From positions 1-16,591 of the forward strand of contig JAIRRO010000151.1 in NCBI GenBank assembly GCA_031255955.1: DNA of 16,591 bases. Direction: 5' to 3'. A program made the position numbers and the translations under genes. This document shows, piece by piece, positions 6,858 through 14,184 of this stretch (positions are counted from its first letter, which is position 1; each line of letters begins with the position of its first letter). The notes under the pieces were generated by a model, which searched no databases, was not told the origin of the DNA, and worked only from the letters and a program-made list of their open reading frames with translations. This DNA is from Oscillospiraceae bacterium. Its GTDB lineage: Bacteria > Bacillota > Clostridia > Oscillospirales > Oscillospiraceae.

Positions 6858-8162
6858 TTAATCGGTCGCTATCGCCCGCAAACGCTCAAGCGTTGCGTCA
6901 AAGGAGGCTTCCTCGCCGGGGGCTTGTCGCAAAAATTCCGTTATCCGTGAGCGCAGGCGCACGGCGCGGTCGATATCCGAGTTCGCGCCCTCGCGATATG
7001 CGCCGATATTGATAAGGTCCTCCGCCTCGCCATAGATGGATATCAGGCGGCGCACCTCCTGCGCGTGTTCAAGATGCTCCGGCGATACGACATCCGGCAT
7101 AACGCGCGATACGCTGGCAAGTACGTCCACGGGCGGATAGCGCGAGTTTGCGATCTGCCGCGACAGGACGATGTGTCCGTCGAGTATGCCGCGCGCCGTG
7201 TCGGATATCGGCTCATTGAGGTCATCTCCCTCGACAAGAACGGTGTACAGCCCCGTTATCGAGCCGCGTTCCGCGGTTCCCGCCCGTTCAAGTAACCGAG
7301 GCATCAGCGTGTACACAGACGGGGGATACCCGCGCGATACGGGCGGCTCGCCCATCGCCATGCCAATTTCGCGCTGAGCCATAGAAAAGCGCGTCAGGGA
7401 ATCCATCATCAGAAGCACGTTTTTGCCGCGGTCGCGGAAATATTCCGCCATAGCGGAGCCTGTCAGCGCGGATTTAAGGCGTAACAGCGCGGGCTGGTCG
7501 CTTGTGGCGACGATAAGCACGGATTTTGAAATACCCTCGCCAAGGTCGCGCTCGATGAAATCCAGCACCTCACGTCCGCGCTCGCCGATGAGAACAATGA
7601 CGTTGACATCAGCCTCCGCGCGGCGCGCCATCATACCCAAAAGCGTGGATTTTCCGACGCCGGAGCCTGCGAAAATGCCGAGCCGTTGTCCGACACCCGC
7701 CGTTAACAATCCGTCGATAGATCGCACACCGAGCGGCAGTGGGCTGCGGATTCTCTCGCGCTTTAACGGGTTGCGCGGCAGGGAGTCCGCGGGATACCAC
7801 GCGGATGGCTCGGGTGCGGGCTTGTCATCCATCGGGCGACCCAGCGAATCGAGTACCCTGCCCAAAAAGCCTTCTCCGACGGGAATTACGAGCGTGCGGT
7901 CGGAGTATTCCACGGCGCAGCCCAGTCCCGCGCCGTCAAGAGAGCCATATGGCATAAGCTGCGCGAGGGAGTCCTTAAAGCCGACGATTTCGGCGTCAAC
8001 GGTTCTGTCTCCGCGCGGCAGATGAATGGTGACAACGTCCCCGATGCGCGCGGAGGGCGCTGTCGCCTCCACGGCAAGCCCGACGATTTTCACGATGCGC
8101 CCCGTATAGCGGCGCGTGTCGAGGGAGGCTATTTTGGATTTTGCGGCGTCAAGCTTCAGCAT
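6858..8162 (-). CDS. fliI: FliI, flagellum-specific export ATPase
   Basis: 434 residues from the ATG at 8160-8162, close to FliI of B. subtilis (438). It is the cytoplasmic hexameric ATPase that helps drive export of rod, hook and filament subunits. The Walker A motif GSGVGKST lies at 166-173, Walker B LLMMDSLTR around Asp254, and the FliI/F1-beta signatures GERGREV and PPVDVLASVSRVMPD are present. The frame is open further upstream, but the chosen ATG overlaps the fliH end by 14 bases and has AGGAGG 12 bases upstream, inside fliH. The overlap suggests translational coupling with fliH, the inhibitor and partner of FliI. Confidence 0.97.
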   Translation of the reverse strand: MLKLDAAKSKIASLDTRRYTGRIVKIVGLAVEATAPSARIGDVVTIHLPRGDRTVDAEIVGFKDSLAQLMPYGSLDGAGLGCAVEYSDRTLVIPVGEGFLGRVLDSLGRPMDDKPAPEPSAWYPADSLPRNPLKRERIRSPLPLGVRSIDGLLTAGVGQRLGIFAGSGVGKSTLLGMMARRAEADVNVIVLIGERGREVLDFIERDLGEGISKSVLIVATSDQPALLRLKSALTGSAMAEYFRDRGKNVLLMMDSLTRFSMAQREIGMAMGEPPVSRGYPPSVYTLMPRLLERAGTAERGSITGLYTVLVEGDDLNEPISDTARGILDGHIVLSRQIANSRYPPVDVLASVSRVMPDVVSPEHLEHAQEVRRLISIYGEAEDLINIGAYREGANSDIDRAVRLRSRITEFLRQAPGEEASFDATLERLRAIATD

Positions 8163-8997
8163 CGTCCACGGAATCCTCCTCAAGGCGGCGCAGTTGCTCG
8201 TCAATCACACCGAGCTGCGTTTCGGCACCGGCGTCCGCGCGCACGATTTTATCCTCGCGCCCGAAATCAATCAAAAGCCCGTGCTCTGTCAGCGTGACGT
8301 CGGGGATTATTATGGCGCGCACCTCAAGCCCGTCAACGACAAGCGAAGCAACGCCGTCGGGGAAAAGAGTTGCCGCCGCGTCCGGACTGAGGCGCACTGT
8401 AAGGCTGTCGCCGACGCCGAGACCCGACACGGCGGCGTTTATCATCGCCATTAAATATTCCGGCTGACGCAGCGCCTCACCGACGATTTTTCGCGATATA
8501 TCCATTGAAAGGTCAAGAACGTTTTTGAGCAGCTCGTCGCGCGCCGAAGCAAGCTCGCGGTTCACAGACGCGAGAAAGCCGCCGATGCGTTCCTGATTTG
8601 CTTCATAAAGCTCTGCCGAGCGCCGTTCAAGCTCCGCCTCGCCGTCGCGCGCCGCGCGCTCCTCGCCATCGGCATAGCCCTTGTCAAAGCCGCGTGAGGA
8701 CGCCTCGGAGCGCACATGCTCCGCGTCAAGCTCCGCTGCGGCGCGTATATCCGCAGCTTCGCTTTCCGCTGCGGCGCGGATGGCGTCAGCCTCGCGGCGG
8801 GCAGCCTCCGTTTCCTCCGCTATGCGGGCGCGGGCGGCTTCAAGCTCAAGCTCCGCTGCCGATTTTTCGGGCGGTGCGGGGGGCAAATCGGGCGGCGGAG
8901 CGACGTCCGTCGCCGCGGCGGAGGGCGGAGCCTCGCCTGCGATTCTGGAGAGCGACAGCGGTACGGCGCGCACGCTGTCCCGGCTCACCTTAAACAA
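8149..8997 (-). CDS. fliH: FliH, flagellar export apparatus stator protein
   Basis: 282 residues. FliH binds FliI, controls its ATPase and docks it to the C ring. The N-terminus (about 20-45) is Pro/Ala-rich; residues 47-135 are an Ala/Glu/Arg-rich helical region typical of the FliH/V-ATPase E-subunit family; the C-terminal domain (about 140-250) contains LDLSMDISRKIVGEAL and a GLLIDFG motif. The start is TTG, giving M-F-K-V-S-R, with GGGGGAG seven bases upstream. It overlaps the fliG end by eight bases, and fliI overlaps its own end, so fliG-fliH-fliI look translationally coupled. Confidence 0.92.
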   Translation of the reverse strand: MFKVSRDSVRAVPLSLSRIAGEAPPSAAATDVAPPPDLPPAPPEKSAAELELEAARARIAEETEAARREADAIRAAAESEAADIRAAAELDAEHVRSEASSRGFDKGYADGEERAARDGEAELERRSAELYEANQERIGGFLASVNRELASARDELLKNVLDLSMDISRKIVGEALRQPEYLMAMINAAVSGLGVGDSLTVRLSPDAAATLFPDGVASLVVDGLEVRAIIIPDVTLTEHGLLIDFGREDKIVRADAGAETQLGVIDEQLRRLEEDSVDDAEA

Positions 8998-10009
8998 TCA
9001 TCGTCTCCCCCTCTCCGCGGTTGATGACGATCTCGTTTTCATCCTCAAGTCGACGAACGACACTGACGATGCGCTGTTGCGCGTCTTCGACATCGCGGAG
9101 CATAACGGGACCCATGACGTCCATATCGTCCTCTATCATTTCTTTCATACGCGCGGAGACGTTGCTGAAGATGAGCTTCTTGACCTCGTCCGTTGCCAGC
9201 TTGAGCGCGATAGCGAGATCGGAGTTGTTGACCTCCTTGAGCACGCGCTGAATGGACTGGTTCGTGAGCTTGGTGAGGTCCTCGAACACGAACAGCTTCG
9301 CGCGGATTTCCTCCGCGAGGGCGGGATCGTCTCTGTCGAGAATTTCGAGGATGTTTTTTTCCGAGCTGCGATCCAGCTCGTTGAAGATGCCGACGATTGA
9401 CGATATGCCGCCGGGATTTGTCTGGTCGGAAAAACCCATTGACGCGATGCTGCGTTCTAATATCGCTTCCGCTTCTTTAATATATTCGGGGGACGCCATA
9501 CCCATATCGCCGATGCGGCGGATGATGTCCGCCTGACTGTCCGGCGGCAGCTGAGAGATGACCTCTGACGCTTGCTTCGGCTCTGTATAGCTGAGAACCA
9601 GCGCGATGGTTTGGGGATGCTCGTTGTGGATAAGCTGTAAGAGCTGGGCGGCGTCTATCCGGCGGACAAAGCCGAACGGGCGCACCTGAAGCGAATAACT
9701 GAGCTTGCTGAGCAGTTCCTCCGCTTTTTCGGCGCCGACGGAAGCCTGCAGCAGCTCGCGCGCATATTCAATGCCGCCGTCCTGAACGTATTTCTCGGCG
9801 CGGCACATCTGATAAAATTCGTCGATGACGCGCTCGCGCTGCTCGGAGGGGACACGGCGCAGCGTGGCGATGTTCAGCGTCAGATCGCTAACCTCATCTT
9901 CGGTTAGCTGGCGGAACAGCTCCGCGGAGTAATTTTTTCCGAGAGAGACGAGAAGCACAGCCGCCTTTTCTCTGTTTGTAAGCTCATAGTTGTATTCGTA
10001 ATTCGCCAT
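8990..10009 (-). CDS. fliG: FliG, flagellar motor switch protein
   Basis: 339 residues from the ATG at 10007-10009, equal to the usual FliG length (B. subtilis 338). FliG binds the FliF ring, FliM and MotA and receives torque. The N-terminal FliF-binding part begins ELTNREKAAVLLVSLG; the middle domain has the EHPQ motif (130-133) and a FELDRSS-like NELDRSSE segment; the C-terminal torque domain runs from LTNQSIQRVLKEV to MGPVMLRDVEDAQQRIVSVVRRLE (about 248-322). An upstream in-frame TTG overlaps the fliF stop, but AAAGGAGA lies between it and the ATG, so the ATG is chosen. It follows fliF by 20 bases. Confidence 0.97.
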   Translation of the reverse strand: MANYEYNYELTNREKAAVLLVSLGKNYSAELFRQLTEDEVSDLTLNIATLRRVPSEQRERVIDEFYQMCRAEKYVQDGGIEYARELLQASVGAEKAEELLSKLSYSLQVRPFGFVRRIDAAQLLQLIHNEHPQTIALVLSYTEPKQASEVISQLPPDSQADIIRRIGDMGMASPEYIKEAEAILERSIASMGFSDQTNPGGISSIVGIFNELDRSSEKNILEILDRDDPALAEEIRAKLFVFEDLTKLTNQSIQRVLKEVNNSDLAIALKLATDEVKKLIFSNVSARMKEMIEDDMDVMGPVMLRDVEDAQQRIVSVVRRLEDENEIVINRGEGETMIV

Positions 10010-10029
10010 TATCTTGAACCCGTCTCCTT

Positions 10030-11766
10030 TCAATCCTCAGTCAGCCAGTTGCGCAGTATCTGCGCGACCGATTTCGGATCGCGCTCTATCATACGCTCAA
10101 GCTGTTCTATCATATTGGGCTGCCCGACCATATCGTCAAGCTCATCAGGTACGATGTCCTCAAGCTCAGAGGAGGTGACGCCCGTATACGCATCCGAACC
10201 GGCGCCGGAGCCGGGCATATAGGACACGCCGTCCATCCCGTCATAGCTGCCGTAATCGTCAAGTGTTAAGGAGCCATAGCCGGATTCGTCGTCGGGAGGA
10301 CCCTCCGCCGCCAGCGCAGCCGCGGCTTGCTTCTCCGCGTTGCTTCGCAGAACACCGCGAATTACCAGCAGCACCACGCCGAGAGCCACTAAGGCTGTGA
10401 TGCAGATGGAAAGTGTTTTAAGCAGGTCGCGCAGCTTCAGGTCACGCAGCAGGTCAGACTGCGCTGTCAGGGTATCGGATATCGGGTCGCTTATCGCGGT
10501 GACGGGCAGCCGCTGAACGGAAACGCTATCCTCCGAGACGCCCACAGCCTTAGCGACAAGCGAGCGCACCTCTGCGGTATAATCCTCTTCAACCGAGCCG
10601 GAATCTATCAGCACACCGATAGACAGACGCTGCACCGTTCCGCGTGCCTTTTCAAGCTGCGTGGTGGTGCGGTTCAGCTCATAATTTATGGTTTCAAGGA
10701 GCTTGGAATAGTTTTCGCCGTCGTCTGATTCAATGTAGGGATATTCGGTTGTGCCGTCAATATCCTCTGTCGAACCCATACCGTTGGAGTCTGTGCCGGG
10801 GACGCCTCCCGCCGCCGCGTTGTCGCGGGCAAGCTCGCGTATGCGCTCAAGGCTGATAATCATACCGTCAAGCTCTCCCGGGACGGGCGGGGCGAATTCG
10901 ATTATCTCCGAAACCTCGTGATCGAAGTTCAGCGTTACAGAAGCGCCGACCTTTACGCGATCCGTGCCGAACACGGGCGTTAATAAATTCACGACGGAGG
11001 TTTCAAGCTGCTGCTTCACCTGTGTTTCCAGCATTATTTGACTGGCAATGACAGCGGCGTCAGAGGTTTCGGTGACGATATCCTCAGGAAGCGGCACCGC
11101 CGAATATAGATTCAGTGCCGAATCGACTATGCGCACGTTTTCGGGGACAAGTCCCGGCGCGGCGGCGGCGACGATTTCGCCGATTGCCACAGCCTCAGCG
11201 GCGGTGAGCGTTGAGCCGTTTTTAAGCTGCAGCTGAACGGAGGCTGTGGCGTCGCGCGCGTCGCGGGCAAACACAAAGGATGAGGACTGCGGCAGGGATA
11301 TCAGCACGCTGGCGTTTTCAACCTTATCAAGGCGCATCAGCACGCGGCGGATGTTGTCCTGATATTGAAAGCCGAGGTAGGCTTGCCGTTCTAAATCTGT
11401 AGCGCCGAAGCCGGAGCTGTTTTCTATAATAGAGAAGTCCAGGTTGGTTGAATCGGAGTATCCCTCGGACGAGAGGGTCATTAGCAGCTCGGAGATTTGA
11501 TCCTCGGGGACTAAAATCGTGCCGGAGCCTTCTGTCCTATAGGGGACGCCGCGCTCGGACAGCGCGGCGATGATTGAACCCGCTTCTGCGGGAGGCAGGT
11601 TGTAATATAGTATGCCGTAGTTTACGCGGCTGAGAATTATAGCCAGGATAATCGCACCGACGACGATGATGCCGGATAGAATCCCGAAACGGATACGAGC
11701 GGAACGCTCCATCTTTGCGAAAAATTCTTTAACTTGAGTCCATGCTTTTGAGAAAAGCGCTGTCAT
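10030..11766 (-). CDS. fliF: FliF, flagellar MS-ring protein
   Basis: 578 residues from the ATG at 11764-11766, slightly longer than in B. subtilis (536). FliF forms the membrane-embedded MS ring, the base on which the flagellum is built. An N-terminal membrane helix (about 24-46) precedes the ring-building motif LYYNLPPAEAGSIIAAL and VPYRTEGSGTILVP. The ring domain includes FGATDLERQAYLGFQ and RVLMRLDKVENASVLISLP. A second membrane helix lies at about 448-470. The C-terminus is acidic and ends IERDPKSVAQILRNWLTED, the FliG-binding tail. Residues upstream of the chosen ATG are open but unlike FliF. The binding site GGGGG lies nine bases before the start and is separated from it by a T tract. 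It is the first gene of the operon. Confidence 0.95.
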   Translation of the reverse strand: MTALFSKAWTQVKEFFAKMERSARIRFGILSGIIVVGAIILAIILSRVNYGILYYNLPPAEAGSIIAALSERGVPYRTEGSGTILVPEDQISELLMTLSSEGYSDSTNLDFSIIENSSGFGATDLERQAYLGFQYQDNIRRVLMRLDKVENASVLISLPQSSSFVFARDARDATASVQLQLKNGSTLTAAEAVAIGEIVAAAAPGLVPENVRIVDSALNLYSAVPLPEDIVTETSDAAVIASQIMLETQVKQQLETSVVNLLTPVFGTDRVKVGASVTLNFDHEVSEIIEFAPPVPGELDGMIISLERIRELARDNAAAGGVPGTDSNGMGSTEDIDGTTEYPYIESDDGENYSKLLETINYELNRTTTQLEKARGTVQRLSIGVLIDSGSVEEDYTAEVRSLVAKAVGVSEDSVSVQRLPVTAISDPISDTLTAQSDLLRDLKLRDLLKTLSICITALVALGVVLLVIRGVLRSNAEKQAAAALAAEGPPDDESGYGSLTLDDYGSYDGMDGVSYMPGSGAGSDAYTGVTSSELEDIVPDELDDMVGQPNMIEQLERMIERDPKSVAQILRNWLTED

Positions 11767-11870
11767 ACAAAAAAACCCCCACGCCACCGAAGGCATATTA
11801 TTCGCTGAAACACGGGCAAAAACGACAATTTCCGAGGCGTTTCCGTGCCGCAAATGAATTCAGTCAGGTT

Positions 11871-11899
11871 ATAATATCACACTTCTTGACGAAATTCAA
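11871..11899 (-). promoter_or_regulatory. Sigma-A-type promoter of the flagellar operon
   Basis: On the minus strand TTGAAT (-35) is followed by a 17-base spacer and TATTAT (-10), with an extended TGA just before the -10. Match is four of six and five of six to consensus. The start point would be near 11864, giving a leader of about 98 bases before fliF. It is the best promoter upstream of fliF, and supports fliF as the operon head under the housekeeping sigma factor. Confidence 0.65.
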
Positions 11900-11974
11900 C
11901 ACAAAATACGAAAAAAAATGAAAATAATGAAAAATAAATAACCTGAAACGTTCCGCGGACGGAGAAATATATCC

Positions 11975-12028
11975 AAAAAAGTCGAAAAAGCGCTTGCGCT
12001 GCAACGATATCGCGCCGCGGCTTTTTTT
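11975..12028. terminator. Bidirectional terminator-shaped element between divergent promoters
   Basis: AAAAAAGTCG (11975-11984) can pair with CGGCTTTTTT (12018-12027) with one G-T wobble, enclosing a GC-rich core; seven T residues follow the GC arm on the plus strand. On the minus strand a smaller AGCGCAAGCGCT hairpin is followed by TTTT and then TTTTTT. Both strands thus look terminator-like, although no gene ends here. It may insulate the two promoters or act on leader transcripts. Confidence 0.35.
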
Positions 12029-12029
12029 C

Positions 12030-12058
12030 TTTACTTTCCTCCCGTAATAGGGTAAAAT
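12030..12058 (+). promoter_or_regulatory. Promoter of the oxidoreductase gene
   Basis: TTTACT (-35), a 17-base spacer and TAAAAT (-10) give four of six and five of six matches to the housekeeping consensus. The start point would be near 12065, about 53 bases before the chosen ATG, so the hairpin at 12073-12088 would be in the 5' UTR. Confidence 0.5.
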
Positions 12059-12072
12059 CAAGGAAAGAATGT

Positions 12073-12088
12073 GCGGGGCGATCCCCGC
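12073..12088 (+). promoter_or_regulatory. 5' UTR hairpin before the oxidoreductase gene
   Basis: A perfect 6-bp GC stem (GCGGGG and CCCCGC) with a CGAT loop is followed by an A-rich linker and the AGGGGG binding site. The CCCC of the 3' arm could alternatively pair with the AGGGGG ribosome binding site at 12104-12109, which would be a simple way to control translation. This is an inference from base pairing only. Confidence 0.35.
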
Positions 12089-12117
12089 GCAAAAAATATA
12101 TGCAGGGGGACAGCAAA

Positions 12118-14046
12118 ATGTACACGCAAAAATATCCGAGGCTGCTTGCTCCGATGAAAATCCGGAACCTGATTTTGAAAAACAGGATAATGTCGGCGCC
12201 GAATATGCTGCTGCGAACGCTTGGGGGGTGTCCCGACGAATACTATGTCAGGTATATCGAGCACAAGGCGCGCGGCGGGGCGGCGATAATCACGCTGGGA
12301 GAAGCGAGCGTCGGCGACGGCGGGAACCACACCACGGCGATGGAAATGACGCTTGAAAACGCCGCTGTATATTCCGAGATGGCGCAGGCGATACACGAGC
12401 ACGGCGCTGTTGCGCTGGTGGAGCTTACACACGGCGGGTTCAGCGCCAGACCGCGCGTCAACCGCGATTTATCGCGGCTTGTCAGCCCATCCGGGGGCGA
12501 AAATCCGTATGGCGGCGTCACCCGGGCGATGACGCAGGAGGATATGCAGCGCGTTGTGGGGGAATATGCCGACGCCGCGGAGTATTACGCGCGGGCGGGT
12601 TTTGACGCCGTGCTGATACACTGCGGGCACGGCTGGCTGCTGTCTCAATTTTTATCCCCGATAACAAATGTCAGAACCGACGAATACGGCGGCAGCTTAG
12701 AAAACCGCATGCGCTTCCCCTTGCGCGTGATACGCGCCGTGCGTGAGCGGCTGGGGAGTGGCAGCGCTGTCTTTCTGCGCGTGTCCGGCTCCGAGCGGCG
12801 CGAGGGCGGGTATACACCGGCGGACGTTGCGGAGTTTTTATCGCGAGCGGACGAATACGCGGATATGGCGGAGGTCTCGACGGACGATTTTGAGCATATC
12901 TTCGCGACGCCGTATATCCCGTGGGGGCAAAATGTGGAGCTGGCGGAAGAGATAAAGCGCTCCGGCAAGGTGAAAATGCCGCTGTTTACGGTAGGCTCGA
13001 TATTGGACCCCGCGCAGGCGGAGGAAATTATCGCCTCCGGGCGCGCCGACGGCGTATCAATGTCCAGAGCATTGATAGCAGACCCGTTTCTGCCGAAAAA
13101 GTCTGCCGAGGGGCGCGAGGACGATATTCGTCCGTGTCTGCGCTGCCTCAACTGTACGGATAGCGACAACGCGACGCGCCACTTCGTATGCAGCGCAAAT
13201 CCACTGACAGCGCGTGAGGCGAGGCTCGGCTTCGGGGAGCAGCATATAACGGCGCCGGTGAAAAAGCGCGTGCTTGTGGTGGGCGGTGGTCCCGCGGGAC
13301 TTCAAGCGGCGATTACGGCGAGCGAGCGCGGACACGAAACGACGCTTGTCGAAAAAACCGGCGCGCTCGGCGGGCTTTTGCGCTTTACGGATTCGGACAA
13401 GCTGAAAACCGATTTGCGTCGCTTCAAAAATTATTTAGTGCGCCAAGCCGAAAAGGCGGATATTCACATGATGCTGAATACCATGCCCTCGGACGAGCTG
13501 ATAGAAAAGCTTCAGCCGGACGCGATTATCGTAGCCACCGGAAGCACACCCGCCGTTCCGGAGTTCATAAAGGGCTTTGAGCGCTCGCGCCACGCAACGC
13601 AGGCATATTTCGACGACGAGGGTAGTGTAGCCCGCGACGCCGTGATAATCGGCGGGGGACTTGTCGGCGTGGAGGCGGGACTGCATTTAGCCGGTCTTGG
13701 CACGCGCGTCACGGTGATAGAGCTGGCGGCGGATTACGGCGGGGAGGCGTCCGGGGTGTACAAGCTCGGGATTTCGCGCGCTGTGGAGCGGCTCGGAGTC
13801 ACGATTATAACAGAGGCGAAAACGCTTGAAATTACGGATTCCGGCGTTATATACGAGCATCGCGGGGAGCTGAAAACAGCGTCGGCGGAGAAGGTGTTTT
13901 ACGCCGTGGGGATGAAGCCGAACGATACTGCGTATTTCGAGCTGTGCGGTAAAGCGCCGTCGGTGACGCTTGTCGGGGACTGCAAAAAGGTGGGCAAGGT
14001 AGACGGCGCCGTCCACGGCGGATTTTTTGCGGCGATGGATGTATAG
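12118..14046 (+). CDS. Old Yellow Enzyme/2,4-dienoyl-CoA reductase-type FMN, 4Fe-4S, FAD oxidoreductase
   Basis: 642 residues, the usual size of the DCR/BaiCD/2-enoate reductase family. NAD(P)H probably passes electrons through FAD and a 4Fe-4S cluster to FMN, which reduces an activated C=C bond; the substrate is unknown. The N-terminal FMN barrel shows YPRLLAPMKIRNLILKNRIM, a HCGHGWLLSQFLSP stretch from residue 168 and RTDEYGGSLENRMRF. Cluster ligands are Cys340, Cys343, Cys346 and Cys358 (spacing as in trimethylamine dehydrogenase, one shorter in the last gap). GGGPAG (389-394) binds FAD, GGGLVG (512-517) binds the second nucleotide, and LVGDCKK closes the C-terminal part. Trp173 replaces the usual active-site Tyr after HG. 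An upstream ATG at 12100 is rejected because AGGGGG lies between it and the ATG at 12118. It stands alone between two promoters. Confidence 0.88.
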   Translation: MYTQKYPRLLAPMKIRNLILKNRIMSAPNMLLRTLGGCPDEYYVRYIEHKARGGAAIITLGEASVGDGGNHTTAMEMTLENAAVYSEMAQAIHEHGAVALVELTHGGFSARPRVNRDLSRLVSPSGGENPYGGVTRAMTQEDMQRVVGEYADAAEYYARAGFDAVLIHCGHGWLLSQFLSPITNVRTDEYGGSLENRMRFPLRVIRAVRERLGSGSAVFLRVSGSERREGGYTPADVAEFLSRADEYADMAEVSTDDFEHIFATPYIPWGQNVELAEEIKRSGKVKMPLFTVGSILDPAQAEEIIASGRADGVSMSRALIADPFLPKKSAEGREDDIRPCLRCLNCTDSDNATRHFVCSANPLTAREARLGFGEQHITAPVKKRVLVVGGGPAGLQAAITASERGHETTLVEKTGALGGLLRFTDSDKLKTDLRRFKNYLVRQAEKADIHMMLNTMPSDELIEKLQPDAIIVATGSTPAVPEFIKGFERSRHATQAYFDDEGSVARDAVIIGGGLVGVEAGLHLAGLGTRVTVIELAADYGGEASGVYKLGISRAVERLGVTIITEAKTLEITDSGVIYEHRGELKTASAEKVFYAVGMKPNDTAYFELCGKAPSVTLVGDCKKVGKVDGAVHGGFFAAMDV

Positions 14047-14060
14047 CAACACTGAGAAAA

Positions 14061-14096
14061 TGAATAATTATGCATAAATGATGAAAATTAAATTCA
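14061..14096 (+). promoter_or_regulatory. Two candidate ArgR/AhrC operator boxes (ARG boxes)
   Basis: TGAATAATTATGCA (14061-14074) fits the Gram-positive ARG box core well. TGAAAATTAAATTCA (14082-14096) is a second, near-palindromic copy, one base longer than the standard core. Their centres are about 21.5 bases apart, two helix turns, as expected for a hexameric ArgR on paired boxes. They lie upstream of the argG -35 box, not over it. The following argG and argH genes make arginine control very likely. Confidence 0.7.
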
Positions 14097-14115
14097 TCTT
14101 TGTGCATATTGCCTA

Positions 14116-14144
14116 TTGCAATGCGGCAACGCGTGTGGTACAAT
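14116..14144 (+). promoter_or_regulatory. Promoter of the argG operon
   Basis: TTGCAA (-35), a 17-base spacer and TACAAT (-10), with TGG directly before the -10, which makes an extended -10 element. The start point would be near 14151, about 34 bases before the argG ATG. The ARG boxes are centred at about -84 and -62 relative to it. Confidence 0.6.
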
Positions 14145-14184
14145 ATGCGTCATAGAACGCGAAAAATACAGGAGGAACATTAAG

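Larger units (their letters stand above)
11767..12117. other. Divergent intergenic region between fliF and the oxidoreductase gene
   Basis: About 350 bases without a convincing gene. Left part: the fliF leader, about 100 bases, including G5T7 before the start. Middle: the minus-strand promoter, then an A-rich stretch (about 11900-11945). Right part: a terminator-shaped element, the plus-strand promoter and a short 5' UTR with a hairpin. Short frames here have no family resemblance and odd composition. I found no c-di-GMP riboswitch match in the fliF leader. Confidence 0.7.

Noticed and set aside
11767..11870. Possible c-di-GMP (GEMM) riboswitch in the fliF leader
   Set aside because: Flagellar operons in Clostridia can carry one, so I checked. 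The leader has a vaguely similar GGAAACGCCTCGG segment but not the two conserved stem-loops, and it is short for a riboswitch plus expression platform.
13135..13206. Shortened cysteine cluster in the oxidoreductase as a sign of a lost Fe-S site
   Set aside because: The C-x2-C-x2-C-x11-C spacing differs from E. coli 2,4-dienoyl-CoA reductase but is close to trimethylamine dehydrogenase (x2, x2, x12), so a 4Fe-4S cluster is still expected.
14080..14101. Terminator of the oxidoreductase gene at the second inverted repeat (GATGAA...TTCATC)
   Set aside because: The stem is short and AT-rich with only three T residues after it, and the sequence is better explained as an ARG box. No other terminator is visible after 14046.
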